Source: Chamaea fasciata (taxonomy: Eukaryota; Chordata; Aves; Passeriformes; Sylviidae). From it: a DNA stretch of 64,000 nt. This document shows positions 11,124 through 23,800 of this stretch, one piece after another (position 1 is the stretch's first letter; each line of letters starts with the position of its first letter). Below the pieces are notes generated by a model. The model made no database searches. It worked only from the letters and a program-made list of their open reading frames with translations, and was not told the origin of the DNA. A program made the translations under genes and the position numbers. The stretch lies in the NCBI GenBank assembly GCA_029207755.1, contig JARCOQ010000002.1:10865156-10929155 (forward strand), given 5' to 3'.

Positions 11124-13271
11124 AGGAAATACTTTTTGCTGTTTCCTCAGGTTGGCAAATGCCATCTCTTGGTGTTTTTTGTGAACCCTTGTAACTCTTA
11201 CTTTGGCAACACAGTTTGTTCTGAACAACACGTGTCAGATTTTTTCACATTACTTTACATTAATACTGTGCTGAATGTAGATGTTATCAGGAGCTGTATT
11301 GTGCCTGCACACCTCAGCCAAGCTTGCAGGTAAAATCGGGAGCAGCTGTAGTGTGTGCTGTGGTGACCATCTAAAATATTGCTTTCATCCAGCGTTGCAG
11401 TTTGCCCTCATTGTATTGCCGAATTTACATTTTTTTTATTGCTAGATTTCTGTAGGACCTCAAAACTTGCAACTGGCTAAGTGCTCTACAGACCACTGGT
11501 GGAAAATTTTCATAAAACTTCTTTCTGAATGATCCTGTCCCATCCTGGTGCTCTGTTACCACCCCATTTTTCAGAAGTGGATAAAGTAGCTCTTGGCTGC
11601 AGAGGGTGAGGCCTCCCTGCCTCAATATTTGAGGCGAGTACACCAGTCTGTGTTCTGGAGTGGCTATGGGGGTGTGCTGACTCCTGCTAACACTCGCAGG
11701 GCTCTGTCTTCTGGCAGAGGGGTGGTTCTACCACACTGAACTACACAGTAGTTTTCCTGTGGGTGTCGTGCAGAATCTGTGGGTTTGGGCTTTAATGTGA
11801 ATGAAATGTTAAGCAACATTGACTCAAAATGTTGAGGTTGCTGTGAAATGCTGTGAAGGAAGAACTGTGTCCTAAGATGGTATAAAGACAGATTGACACA
11901 AAATGTCATGAGCTGGACACTGTGGTGACTTCGGTTGTTGGTGACCGGCTTCCTGAGTTCTTCTCTGTTCAATTATAGAGTGGTTTTCCCATGTATTTAG
12001 TAACATCATTCATTCTACACATTTTAAAATCACAGTGAAAATCTGTTTGTTCAGACTAGAGTATTGCAATTTAAGAAGGCACTGATTTTTTTTTCAGTTG
12101 GGTTTTTGTAGTTTTTATTGTTTTTTAAATGCCATTAGCTTTTTTTTTGCCATAAAGGATGAAATTCAGGAGTATGTTGAATGCCATCAGCATGAGAGTT
12201 TTCCTGAAATCTGGTGTTACCTGGTGATGGGATTTCAATAGGAACAGCATTGTTGTGAGCAGCAGCACCACTGAGCGTCCACAAGTTTTAAGGTATCTCT
12301 CCTGCTAAAGGTGTTGGAGAGGTGGAATCCAAAGGACATGTGATGTGGAACAGCTTGAAGGCTGGAGTGCAATTAGGTTAACTTTGAAAACATCACCTGA
12401 CACAGATTTGTGTATGTAAAACACTTTTTTTTAAGGGCATCGGAAATATTGGTATGCAAATTCTAACTGGTTTTATTCTGAGATGTTCAGCTTTGACTTG
12501 ATGCTTTTGTTTATACCTGGTTTCTGAATTATTTTACCTGGGGTGTTCATGCTGAAAAAAATTATACTCTGCACAGTATTTCTTCTGAAATGTTTGTTAT
12601 CAACTAATTGGCAACAGTCAAGCTTATCAAAGTTTAGGTGCCAAGAAAATGCAGATTGTGCTTAAAATATCCTTGGCTAAAGCTTTTTTAGCCATCAGGT
12701 GAAGGCATATTTTCAGCTTTACAGTAAGCAGAGGTAGACAGAATAATGTATTTAATAAAAGCTTGTCAGAGAGGCATTAGTGTTTTTAAGGCATGATCTG
12801 GAGCTATTTAAATCTAATTGACTCTTCTATCTTACCATGCACAGAGTTAGTGAAAATAAATGCATGTGATATAATGACATTCTGTCCTCCTGTGGCTTCA
12901 TCCTGCCAATTGTCATCATTTCAGTGGTGGTGTACCCCAGAATGCAGAGGGCTCCCCTTAGAAGATGTTCACATCTGGGTCTGAGTCTGAGGTGTAGAAA
13001 TTTTGGACTGTGATTTATGCAGCTGTATTTCATCCCAGTTTTTACTTTTGTTGAATGGTAAATGGTAGGCTTGAGGTCACACGTGAATTTTGTGATAACT
13101 CCTCCTCACAGCTGTGTGACTCCAAGGAAAGTCAGATACCTGTGCTTGAAATTTCTGTTCCTATTCTCAAACTAAAAATGACACTTTCTGATTGTCCATC
13201 AAATATCCATTAAAACATAAAGCCACTTTGAAAAGTTGAATTTAGCTGTGCTTTTACTGGGATTAAGCTGG

Positions 13272-13325
13272 AAAAACAAAAACATCCCCCCCAAAGCAAA
13301 CAAACAACCAACCAAAAACAAAAAG
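13272..13325. repeat. A/C-rich low-complexity tract
   Basis: AAAAACAAAAAC, a C run, then repeated CAAA and CCAA units. Simple sequence without coding value. Confidence 0.75.
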
Positions 13326-14154
13326 GAGAGTGTCACATAGAAGTTGAAAATAGTATTAATTTACTTTCAGGTGTGTGCTGTGAGAGTGCTTTAAAGTAAG
13401 CATCTGGAAAAAGCTGGGTGTGCATTGGCACATGACGTTTTTCATTCTTTTCAGAAGAGGAGATGGCAGGAACAGACTCCTGCTCCACTTCCCTTTTGCT
13501 TTTGGTTTCGTTTTATTCTTCTGAAAAGTAGTTACTTTGAAACAGAAATTTCTTCTGGGACCACAGTTGTTGGAAGAGTGCTTTTCTTTTTTTCTCCCCT
13601 AAGACTTTATAGTGCCTGCTTAGAGGACTGAATACTATATTGTATCCCAGAAATATTAGATTATGACTGAGAAAGCATTCCTATACTTTGCAGATTTTAA
13701 CTTTTGCTTTGTTTTGATATAGAACCACGGGAAAAAAATATGAGAACATTTTTAAGCTTGTAAATATGATTTTTTTTTTTTAAACTAAATGGCTTTGTAG
13801 ACAGCTTGCACAGGGATTTCCCTTCTTGGTGTTACCTATTTTCCCATCTGTCAGCTACTTTTCTTCAAATTCTGCTTGTATCTCTTATGTAATTTCCCAC
13901 CTGTTTGAGGACCTTTTTCTTTCATTTAGAGACTTTGCCACTACTGTGTAGTTTTCTTACTTTAGAATCTTTTAATTATTTGGTGGTAATAATTGGCAAG
14001 TTTTATTTAATTCTGGCATCTAAGCTTGTAACATTTTTTTAATGGGGTACTAAAATTAAGTCTTCTCTCCCTGTATCCCATTACTTGTTTGGAAATTAAA
14101 AAATAACCAATAGCTTACTGGCAAATTTTAAAAGTTCTCTCTGGTCTTGCAAGT

Positions 14155-14267
14155 ATTTTACGGGACTTAGTGCTGAAAGCCACAGAACGTCTCTTGTGAC
14201 AGCCCTGGTCCAGACAGGGCTGTCACAAGAGACGTTCTGTGGCTTTCAGCACTAAGTACCATAAAAT
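14155..14267. repeat. Near-perfect inverted repeat (53-bp arms, 7-nt loop)
   Basis: The arm 14165-14207 is an exact reverse complement of 14215-14257 (43 bp). The pairing continues outward to 14155 and 14267 with two mismatches in ten further positions. The loop is GTCCAGA. In a USP25 pre-mRNA it would form a long stem. It matches no element I know. It may be a snap-back (template-switch) duplication, a foldback element, a hairpin RNA source or an assembly artefact. Confidence 0.95.
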
Positions 14268-15010
14268 TGTCCCCTCTCCTGAAGTTGCCTGGGCTGTCTT
14301 TCTGGGTACAGGCTGCTGGTATACTGGGTAAGCTTTGGATTTATTAATGGTGAAGATAGACAGATTTCCCTATCATCACCAGTTCCAGCTCTTGATAAGT
14401 TGCCATGTTGCCTTGAAGCTTTTCTGGGGCTGATTTTAAGGTGACTGGTAAATGTGGCACCCACTGCTGGTGCTGAGTGGAGGGTATGTGCACTGCACAG
14501 GCTCTGCTGAGTTTTTAGAGGCCCGGGAAGGTACTGAGTTCTTTGTGACCTAACTAAATAGAAAAGGATTGAAGATTTTACTACCAGAGTTTGTCATCTC
14601 TGTCATTTGATGGAGAATGTGTTGGCATAATGCTGCTCCTAAAAAGGCAGCGCGGACTTTAAATTTTTGTTTCAAATAATTTTCCAGAAATGTGAACTCA
14701 TTAGAGGAGTATTTTGTACCTCTTTTATTCAAGTCAGCTTCTGAAGCTTCAGGTAGGTGTGTGGTGATGGCAGAAAGTCGTTCTTGGTGATACTGTTACA
14801 ACACCACTGACACGGGGAAAACTGGCAGGGCTAAATTACAGTGAGCAGTGCTTACAAACCAAAGTGGTTGGAGATTTCATGAGACCATGTCTGAACATAT
14901 TAGAATATAGCAACTTCAGATTTCTGTGGGAGGTGAGGCAAATGTGTGTTTCAGTATAAGGTAATTCAAAGAAGTCCATTAAAAAGCCCCCCCCAAAACT
15001 TTAAACAAAT

Positions 15011-15038
15011 CTTTTTTTTTTTCTTTTTTTTTTTTTCC
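15011..15038. repeat. T-rich homopolymer tract
   Basis: Two T runs separated by a single C. Low-complexity sequence. Confidence 0.8.
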
Positions 15039-17545
15039 TCCATGGAAGAAAATGGCTTAGAAAATTTCAGCTGCCCTCTGTGGAGAGCAACGCTGAATTT
15101 ACTGTTTCTTTAATTGTGAGGTAGTAAAATTACATGCTGATCCCTGGTACAGCTCTCACCATGCCTTTGAGCACTGTAGGGTCTCTGTTGTGTTTGAAGT
15201 TCATTTCAATTCTAACACCACCTGCATCCATGGAGGTTATTACCCGATGCAAGTGAAAGCTGCTGGCTGCCCTTCACAGTGACCTTTGCAGGGACACAGC
15301 ACGTGCCAGCTCCTTCCTGGTGCTTGACCAGAAGAGGCTGTCTTGGCCCAGAAGCTGGAGCTGCTGTCAGAAGCCTGTCACCTTCCAGGTGACCTGTTAA
15401 ACACTGCCCCAGATTTTACGTGTCTTAATGTTATCTGTGGGCTTGTTCTTGTGCAGGGTTGTGCCTTGTGTCTGTCCTTGCCCACGTGCCCCTCCCCAGG
15501 CTAAAAACATGTCTCTTCACACAATATCTTTTTAGATGATTAGTGGAGGGCAGGATGAGCTATCAAATCATTTTACTGAATGCCGCAAAGAGTGGTGTGT
15601 GCCTTTCCTGATGTAATTTTGTCTTATAATGCACCATGGGTTGGGGAGGGGGTGACCAACTGAGGCTGTGGGGTGAGTTTACCTGTGGCAGATCTCACTA
15701 CAGTGGAGTGGAGCTGCTCCCCCTCTGTTCTTCCAAAGCCCTCTGTGTTGTCTCCTCTAAGTTCTTGTGGCCCAAGATGTGGGCAAGAGCAGGCAGTGTG
15801 ATCAGGAGCTACACACTGGCTGGTCAAGGTGCTCGGAAGCTTGGGGGTGCTGCTGAAGCTTTTGGGGATCCCTGGGGCCAGGCCAAGCTGCTGGTGGTGG
15901 CCTTGAGCTTTCGAGAGGCAGGAGGGGAGACGTGCCTGGGTACGTGCCCGCTCTGTGATTACAAGGCCTGTTTCTGTAGGAAATCATGTTACTAATTTTT
16001 TTTTTTTTTAATTGGACTAAACGGAAGAGCCTTTATTGAAAGGCTTTCTGTTAAGTTTGGTTGTTTGTTTTTTTTTTTTTCCCTTCCTATTCAAAACAGA
16101 CAGCTGAGCTCTTTCCCCAAATGTGTCCATTCTATTCAATACAGTGGACTCTTTGTAATACAGACCTGTCTATGAAAAAGTGTAATTTAAATTTTATTTA
16201 CGATTTCTCTGCTGTATTATGCTGAATTTTGTGTGGAAAAAATTGTGAAATCTTCCCAGTATCCCTTACCTAGGGCATGTAGCAGAGTTGTTTGAGGTGA
16301 AGTGGAAGCTTTGATCTTTGTGCCAATAACAGCTGCAGTAAATGAAATCCTTCTGGATGTGCACACCTAAATCAGGAAGTGGAGAACAGTGGGATCCCAT
16401 TTTGGCCCATGCAGGAGTGGGTCTGATTGTGCATGTTCATTTGTGAGAAGTGTACACCAGGAGCACATCTGTTGCTGTGAGATTTTTAATTCATCTCCCA
16501 TTGGTGTAAGTTTTCTGCAATCATGCCTAAGTAGGATGGGGACTGCAGGAGGCTTTTTTCCCCCATCAGTTTCTCTCACTAGATAAAAGAAGTATTAAAA
16601 TAGTGGTAGAGAAACAACTCATAAGGCTGCTGCTCCACAACAGTTGAACCCAGTGGAAATTGGTGCAGTCTTTGCCTTATCATCTCTCTTGTCCCACGCC
16701 TGGCTCTCACTAAGTTGGCAGGCAATCAGTGGATGCAGAGAGGGACTCTGTGATGGTTTATTGAGAGCCTGGCCTGGCTTGGCAGAGGTTTGGGTGGGTG
16801 GTGGTGCTGGCTCCTAGGGACAAGTGGCGTCTGGCAACAGCAGCCTGGGCTGGCCAGCACTGGCCGGAGCTACAGCCTAGGAAGAGCAGCTGACTCCTCA
16901 GAAGCAGCTTGTGGTCTGACAGCCCCTGTGAGTCTTATTGTTGGTAAGTATTGTGGAGCCTGGGATCCCACTGATCTGAGGACACTTGGAGTTTCCAGAG
17001 TTGGTTTGTTTGCTCCTAGAATAGTTGTCCTTGTTTTCAAAACGGCAGAGTGAGGAGGATGAATGGGGTGTGTTCTTGGGAGCTCTTCTGTGTTGTGCAG
17101 AGCAGGGTGAGGCTATTATGATGTCTGTTTGGAGGAAAACAGCCCTATAAATATGCTGAAGGTTTGAATGGGCTAGTGGGACTGCCTTTTCCACTTGAGA
17201 ATTAGGACTGTGAAAAGCATCAAATATGAGCCAGAATAAGCTTGTATTTGGTGTGATGGGTTAAACTGTGATTGGGATGCAAAGGAAAATATCTCAAAGT
17301 GTAAAAATGTGGATCTCGTGGCAGTGTTGTTTTAGACATGAAAGACAAGGCTGAACGTTTTTAATAGTGGCTACAGTAAAATTATACCCTAGGCAATAGT
17401 CACTCCTGTGAGGAGAAAGCTTAAGTCTTGGTTGTGCTACCTGGTCAGACACTGTAAAATGAGATGTTTATGCATGATGGTAAGTATCTGTGAACAGAAG
17501 AAAATTGGGAAATAAACTTCTAGAACAGGAGGGATTAGAAAAATG

Positions 17546-17967
17546 TCATAGAATCATGGAATGATGTAGGTTGGAAATAGAACTCTGTGAGTTGTGAGTC
17601 CAACCCCACCATGGCCAGGGACACCTTCCACTGTCCCAGGTTTCTCAGAGCTCCATCCAGCCTGGCCTTGAATAGTCCCAGGAATGGGGCAGCCACAGCT
17701 TCCCTGGGCAACCTGTACCCACTGCCCTGACAGTAAAGAATTTCTTCCTGATACTAATCTAAACCTACTCTGTTTGTCACCATTCCCCCTTGTCCTGTCA
17801 CTCCAGGCCCTTGTAAATACTCTCTCTCCATCTTTCCTGTGGCCTACAATTAGGTCATCTTGAAGTCTTTGCTTTTTCAGCCTGATTAGTCCCATTTCTC
17901 TCAGCCTTTCCTCGTATGTGTATCTTGCTTTAGCAGGGTGTCGATCATCTCCAGAAGCCCCTTCCAT
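17546..17967 (-). mobile_element. CR1 LINE 3' end (reverse)
   Basis: It begins TCATAGAATCATGGAATG, the reverse complement of the CR1 3' terminus. It continues with TCCAACCCCACCATGGCCAG, CCTGGCCTTGAATAGTCCCA and GTAAAGAATTTCTTCCTGAT. About 420 bp are present, antisense to USP25. A 137-codon open frame on the reverse strand is just read-through of this noncoding part and is not a gene. Confidence 0.92.
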
Positions 17968-20417
17968 CCCCTACCCCTGTTGTTCTGTGTGTGTGTATTT
18001 ATGCACACATATTTTGCTGTGATCTGTCATACTCCAGCCTCCTCCTCCTTTCTATCTGTGTAACTTTGCCTCTGACTGACGCCACTGGCTTTAGTTTGCC
18101 ATGGCTTGTGCATGTTTGTGGTGGGTCACTTGCTGTTGAGGTTGGACGGGCTGTATGGGCTCTTGGAGGAATCCTCCTGAATTTTATGTGTCGTTTACAG
18201 ATAATTTGTGCTGGTGTTTAGAAAGACCCTTCCCACTGCCACCTGTAACTAATCACCCAACAGATTTGAATTGGAGCAGAGAGATTTTTGCTAATTACTG
18301 TCACAATTACTGGGGTATGTAAGAATCAGAAGCAATTTTTGTGAAGTAGATTTTCCTGTAGTGGTTCCAGTGAATACAACCTGAAGTTTAACTTGTGTCT
18401 AGTTAAGTGAAACTGAAAATCTCACTGGTTTTAGTGTAGTTAATTAATTTCAGAGCTGCTGTCATTACTATTGGGAAGCTCACTGTTATACTGAGCAGGG
18501 TATGGAGAAATCATGATGATTTAAAACACACTGACCTCAAAATTCTCAGTAATTATACACTCCTGACACTTTTTTCAGTAAGTGCTAAGGTTTCCATCCT
18601 TTCTTGATTATCATCCTGTCACTGAGGCTCATTTAGGACTAGCTATCAGTAACAACTAGAAACAGACTCAAGCAACAGTGTTCATAATCAGTTCATAGAC
18701 TAATTTTAAGATTTCCCCCTGTGAACTGATCAGGTGGTTTTCCTGCTCATTGCAAGAGTATTCCCCGTGCAGGTGATGATTTGGCTCACAACTTCTGTGT
18801 GGTTTTATGTAAATAACTGTCAGAGGTGGGTTTGCCTTATTTTTAGTGTCAGAGAATACAAACCAAACTCCTCAAGCCTCTTCTTAAAATCTTATTTTGA
18901 AATCTTTAACTATTAGCTTGAATAAAGACAAACTTACATACTGAGAGTGAAAAAGATTTTTTTTTTCTTTTTTGGCCACAAATGAGGCTCAGAATTGTGA
19001 ATATTTATATGAATGCATGATCTCATGTTGTATAGAAACCGTAATATCAAACATTGAAATTCATTGAAAAGTCACCTGTTAAAGCATGGAAATCTGGTGA
19101 GGGTATTCTGTGAGTTGTCTAGGATCGATATAGGTTACATAAAGCTATGATTAAGTAGAATCCTTAATTTAATTCTTGAGAGAGGACTGTACACACCTAA
19201 GTAGTGCACACAAGCCTTTTCCCCCTTAAAGTTTTATTTGGGTTAGGCTGTGGTTGGCTGAAAGTTCCAGCCTTACACTGTGTCCTTTTGCTTCTTGAAG
19301 TAAGTTTTTGCTCTCAGTCCAGTTGCACTTTGTACAAGCTGCTGCTGTAATTGTCAGATTTTGGCAGCCTGTGCAGAGCAGTCCCAGACTGAAAATCTGC
19401 TGTCTTTGTGCGTGTCCTTTGCTCTCCACGGGTGATTTTTGTCTGAACCAAAGCTGAGGTGTATTTTGCATTAATGTGTGTATAAAAATATATCTTTACC
19501 TACTTTCTTAGAGGATACAATGTCTTGTAAGAGGTTTCTCTTTTCCTACCTGGACAAATGGAAGCCCAGTTAGCAGATGCTGGGCAAGGGAACCTAATTC
19601 TGTCGTGCTTTAAGGAGCACCTTAGAGCTGGTGCAGAGATTAAACTTGGTCTTTGCACTAGCAAAACAGTGCCTTAAAAATATATGCATACGTGTAATGA
19701 CTTTCTAATTTATGTATTTTTATAAATATATTTATTCTGCACATACATGGAGAAAAATCTTGACGACAGAGCGGGGAAAAGCAAAGCCTTCTGGAGCTGA
19801 CTGCATGTTTTCCCTGTGTTTCAACTCAATATTTTTGTGGGAAGGAGTTAGTTTTTATTTGCCTATTTGGAACTTGACCAACAGCATATTTAGAAAATGG
19901 TTAATGTATCTGTGTTGCTGGAAGCTGTAATGTACAGCAGTGTCTGTGGACCTTTTAACTATTCCTGGGAGATATGATTAATGTGGCAGAAAATGATATT
20001 CACAGTAGTAATTGAGGGTCTTTAGTATGCTTGCTCTTTGTATGTTAAACTATTTCTGTTTGTTTGTAGCAGTAACCTAAAGCCTGTTTATAGAGGATTA
20101 CATTCCTCTAAGCTCTCAGTGTTGTTCTCATTACAGCAGCATCATATGAGGAAACCAGCTTATTAGCTGCTTGTCTGCAAGCAATGCCATTAGCAGGTCC
20201 TCTGCAGCTTAGGCTTCATTAGAATTGTCTTTAATGTAAAATATTTGTGCAATGTCATTTGAGTTTTCCTCCACTAAATAGGTCTTATAAATCAGTGTTG
20301 CACTAGAAAGTAAAGAAAGTGGGATTCCTGTGGAGGGCCTGAGTCAAGATGCCATTCTCAGCATTTGCATTTTCCTCTTTCTTTCTTTTTGTCTCTAATA
20401 AAAGTATATATCCCTCA

Positions 20418-20842
20418 GGAATCAGAATCATGGCCTGGGTTGGAAGGCACCTTAAAGGTCATCTGGTTCCAACCTCGCTGCCATGGGCAGGGACACCTTA
20501 CACTAGACCAGGGTGTGCAGAGCCCCATCCAGCAGCCTGGCCTTGAACACTTCTGGGGACGGGGCACCCGCAATCTGCCAGAGCACCTTTTCTAGTGCCT
20601 CACCACCCTCACAGTAAAGAATTTTTCCTGATATTCAATCTAAATGTACTCTGTCAGTTTGAAGCCATTGCCCCTTGTCCTGTCACTACAGGCAAAACAT
20701 CTCCCCATTTTTTCTTGTAGGCTCCCATCATGTGATGGAAGGCTGCAAGTCTAAGCCATCTCTGTTTGAGGCTGAAGAATCCCAATTCTCTCAGCCTTTC
20801 CCTATAGGAGGAGTGTTCCATACTTCTAATCAGCTTGGTGTC
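20418..20842 (-). mobile_element. CR1 LINE 3' end (reverse)
   Basis: It begins GAATCAGAATCATGGCCTGG and includes TTGGAAGGCACCTTAAAGGT, CCAGCAGCCTGGCCTTGAAC and CCCCTTGTCCTGTCACTACA in the order expected for a reverse CR1. The terminus has lost the exact ATAGAATC motif, so it is older than a fresh copy. Antisense to USP25. The right border is approximate. Confidence 0.9.
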
Positions 20843-23800
20843 CCTAATGCATTTTCATTTTGTACTGTTGAAATGTGAACTGTGTAGTGAGGCCATAAGA
20901 TCCCGTTTTCTTTGCTGATGGTTGGATCATCTCATTCATTCCTGAACATACAACTTTATCTGTGCTTGGAAATAGAAAAAGGTTGTTTTATCTTCTGAGT
21001 TTGTGAGTGCTTGTATTGCAAATGCAAATATTTGGATGTTGCCATGAAAAAAGCCAAAGTTTACATGTGCTTCTTCAGAAGCTACAGAGAGGAGAAAATA
21101 AACAGATCAAAAAGTGGCTATTATTTCCCCCAAACTTATCTTCACTGTAGTTCAGTATTAGTCAGTTTATGAGATTTGCCTTGTTCAATAAAAGCATTTG
21201 TGTAATTTAGCTTTTTGCTTTGATTGTAGGAAGTTATCAGAGTTTACAGTACTGTTGTGGAACTAATTTGGGCACAGTATCTCCCTAAGCTGATAGTAGT
21301 GCAGATCCTTTTCTGCTTCACTGGTGCTGGCACAGCTACTGAATATGCTATTGTGTGAGGTCATAAACCAGATAATCTTAATTGGGCATTTCCTGAGAGC
21401 AAGGGAAGGATGGCTGAAAAAGGAGAGACTTGGAAATAAGGGCATGCATTCCTAATACACAAATTTGGCTTCCATCCAGGAAAATAGGAGAATTTCCTGT
21501 TAGTGAAAATCCTCCAAGAGCTAAAAGCCTGAAGATACATAGTGCATACTTCAGGGAGCCAGAGGAAAGGGAAAGGGTGGGAATAGCTTGTGCATGAAAG
21601 CCCCAGGGAACAGACTGCTTCATGATGTGGTGGGACTGAGGGGTGTGAACAGCTGGATCCCAGGGCAGCCACAGCAGCAGTGAACCATCTCCTTTGTGTG
21701 GCCAAGGACTTGGGGTACCCTGCAGCAGCTGTACCAGCACGGTCTGGTGTCGGACATCAGTCCTGGGGGCTTTCTGAGTTAACTCAGAGGCGTGTGTGAC
21801 TTGTGTGCACATATGTCCTAACACTGTTCCTGGAGTCTTGACTCACCGAACTGGAGGATCTCTGCTAGAGAAAAGATACGAAACGAGTCATGTCAATTTG
21901 AGGATAGGATGCCAAATAGAAGTGGGAACAGGCAAATTTGAAAGAATGGAAGGGCGTCTTTTAGCATCGATAGTTGCACCTGGTTCTGTTGGAATGATCT
22001 GGTTTGTATCTCCATTTGAAAAGAGAGGCTGTTTGTTAAACTGAATTAAAGCACAGTTATAATTATGAGTTATAATTCAGAATTTGAACCTCTGCTGAGG
22101 CAAGGTTGGAAAAAATAGGGAATCAGGAAAGAACTGCATTGAAAAAATACAGTAGCTTTTTAATGTTAGAGCTGGTAGTTGTGATCTGTAGCTTCCCTCA
22201 CTGACCTGGTTTCATGAGCATGCATTGGTGCAGTTACTTCAGACGCTTGTAAATACTTGTCTGCTGCCTTCTTCATTTTTTATCTTTGTTTTAGCATAGG
22301 ATGAGCTCTTTGGGGTATTTTTGGTTATAGCCTGTGAGTGAATTATTATTATAATTGTTTAATATATCTATGTATTTTTAGTCATTTGAGGGTTTATATG
22401 CTACAGTCACTTCAGCTCAAGTTAGCCCAAGCTTCTTGAGTTTTTAGGGTAAATGTAATCAGAATGGGCTTTAATAGGAGTAAGGAGTGGCTTGCTTCAT
22501 ATGTAGAAGTCTGTCTGTAGTATTGTATTAAATATTTCTTATCATACAGGAGAGACTTAGCTGTTTAGCAGTTGCACTACAAATTGATCGCCAAGCTTCA
22601 GTCATGGGTAATAGTAACATAAGTTTCCTGTGTGCCACAATAACCAGAGCTAAAAGAATATTATTCAAAACAAATAAAATTTAGCCATTTTGACTTTGCA
22701 AAGTAGTACAGATGCACTAAGTAAAGTCACATCAGGAATTAAATAATATAAATTCCCTGAATATGGTTGCAATTGTTTCATAAGTGTCTTAAGTGAAAAG
22801 AAAAGCAAAAAGAAGATTGAATCTCACCCTCTGATAGTGAACGAGGAGAGGGTTTGATAGTTGCCTGCTCTGTCACTTGTAATGAAATGAAATAGAATTA
22901 CTTGTGTTAATACAGTTTCATGGGTGATAACATACTGTCATTATAACAGTGAAGGAGAATAATGACAAGTTAAACATCTGGTTGCAAGAAAGGTCAGTGC
23001 ACAGTAAAGATGATGGATGCAGTTACATCAGATTTGTGAGGATGAGGGCAGGTGGTAAATTTGTGGAAGACAAGGCCACCAGTCAGAGTTTTTAGCTGCT
23101 TTATTCAGTTTTACAATTGTTTTTGAAGATCTGTTAGTCCAGTAGCAAGTATTATAAGAACATGTTGATCAGGTGGAATTAATTTCAATTACACTCTTTC
23201 TAGAAAGGGAATGTATCCATTCTTTACCTTCTGCATGACTTGAAATACGTCAATTAGAAATTAGTGGCAATTTGTCCACATTTAGCTGAAGAAACAGTAA
23301 TGTCTAAACCAGTCAAATGCCTCAAAGCTCCATTTAAAGTTTTCAGGAGAGCTGTTCATTTTCCTCTTAATTCCTGTCACTTCTGACAGTGGTGCTTATG
23401 GATTCTCCAGGTTGTTGTTTTAATTACCAGTTAGAAATTCTGGAGCTGAGTACCTTAAACTCTTGGCCTTAAAAAAAAAGTATACTTAGATACCTAAATC
23501 ATCTCTTGATGAGAAAGGAGCATCTCTGGGTGCCGTTCTGATCTGTTAAATGTGTACGTCCATGGGAAGGGGGCCTTGAAACGCAGCTTTTACACTGGAG
23601 TACTGAAATGTGGATAGAAACTACAGATGTCTAAGTTTATAAGTCACAGCTGTGCTCATAAATTAACAGCCAATATTTTGAACTGCAAAGAGATTGTTTG
23701 TTGGTAAACTGTCTCTTCTGTCTTTTCCCAGTCCATGTGAACGATAAATATCCTCCAATCAGCCTTTCTAAGTGTTGTATATATTGTGGAAGATACAGAA

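Noticed and set aside
11320..11336. GCTTGCAG followed by GTAAAAT, possible recursive splice site
   Set aside because: The upstream sequence is not pyrimidine-rich enough for a functional acceptor.
13361..13376. Possible recursive splice site (TTACTTTCAG followed by GTGTGT) in intron 1
   Set aside because: The donor half is weak, the upstream tract is not strongly pyrimidine-rich, and such juxtapositions are expected by chance in 21 kb.
15636..15995. 119-codon forward frame
   Set aside because: No domain, no resemblance to a known protein and no splice context supporting a coding exon; likely chance in a locally GC-richer part of intron 1.
17554..17967. 137-codon reverse-strand open frame
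   Set aside because: It is entirely inside a reversed CR1 3' end, which is noncoding in this part of the element.
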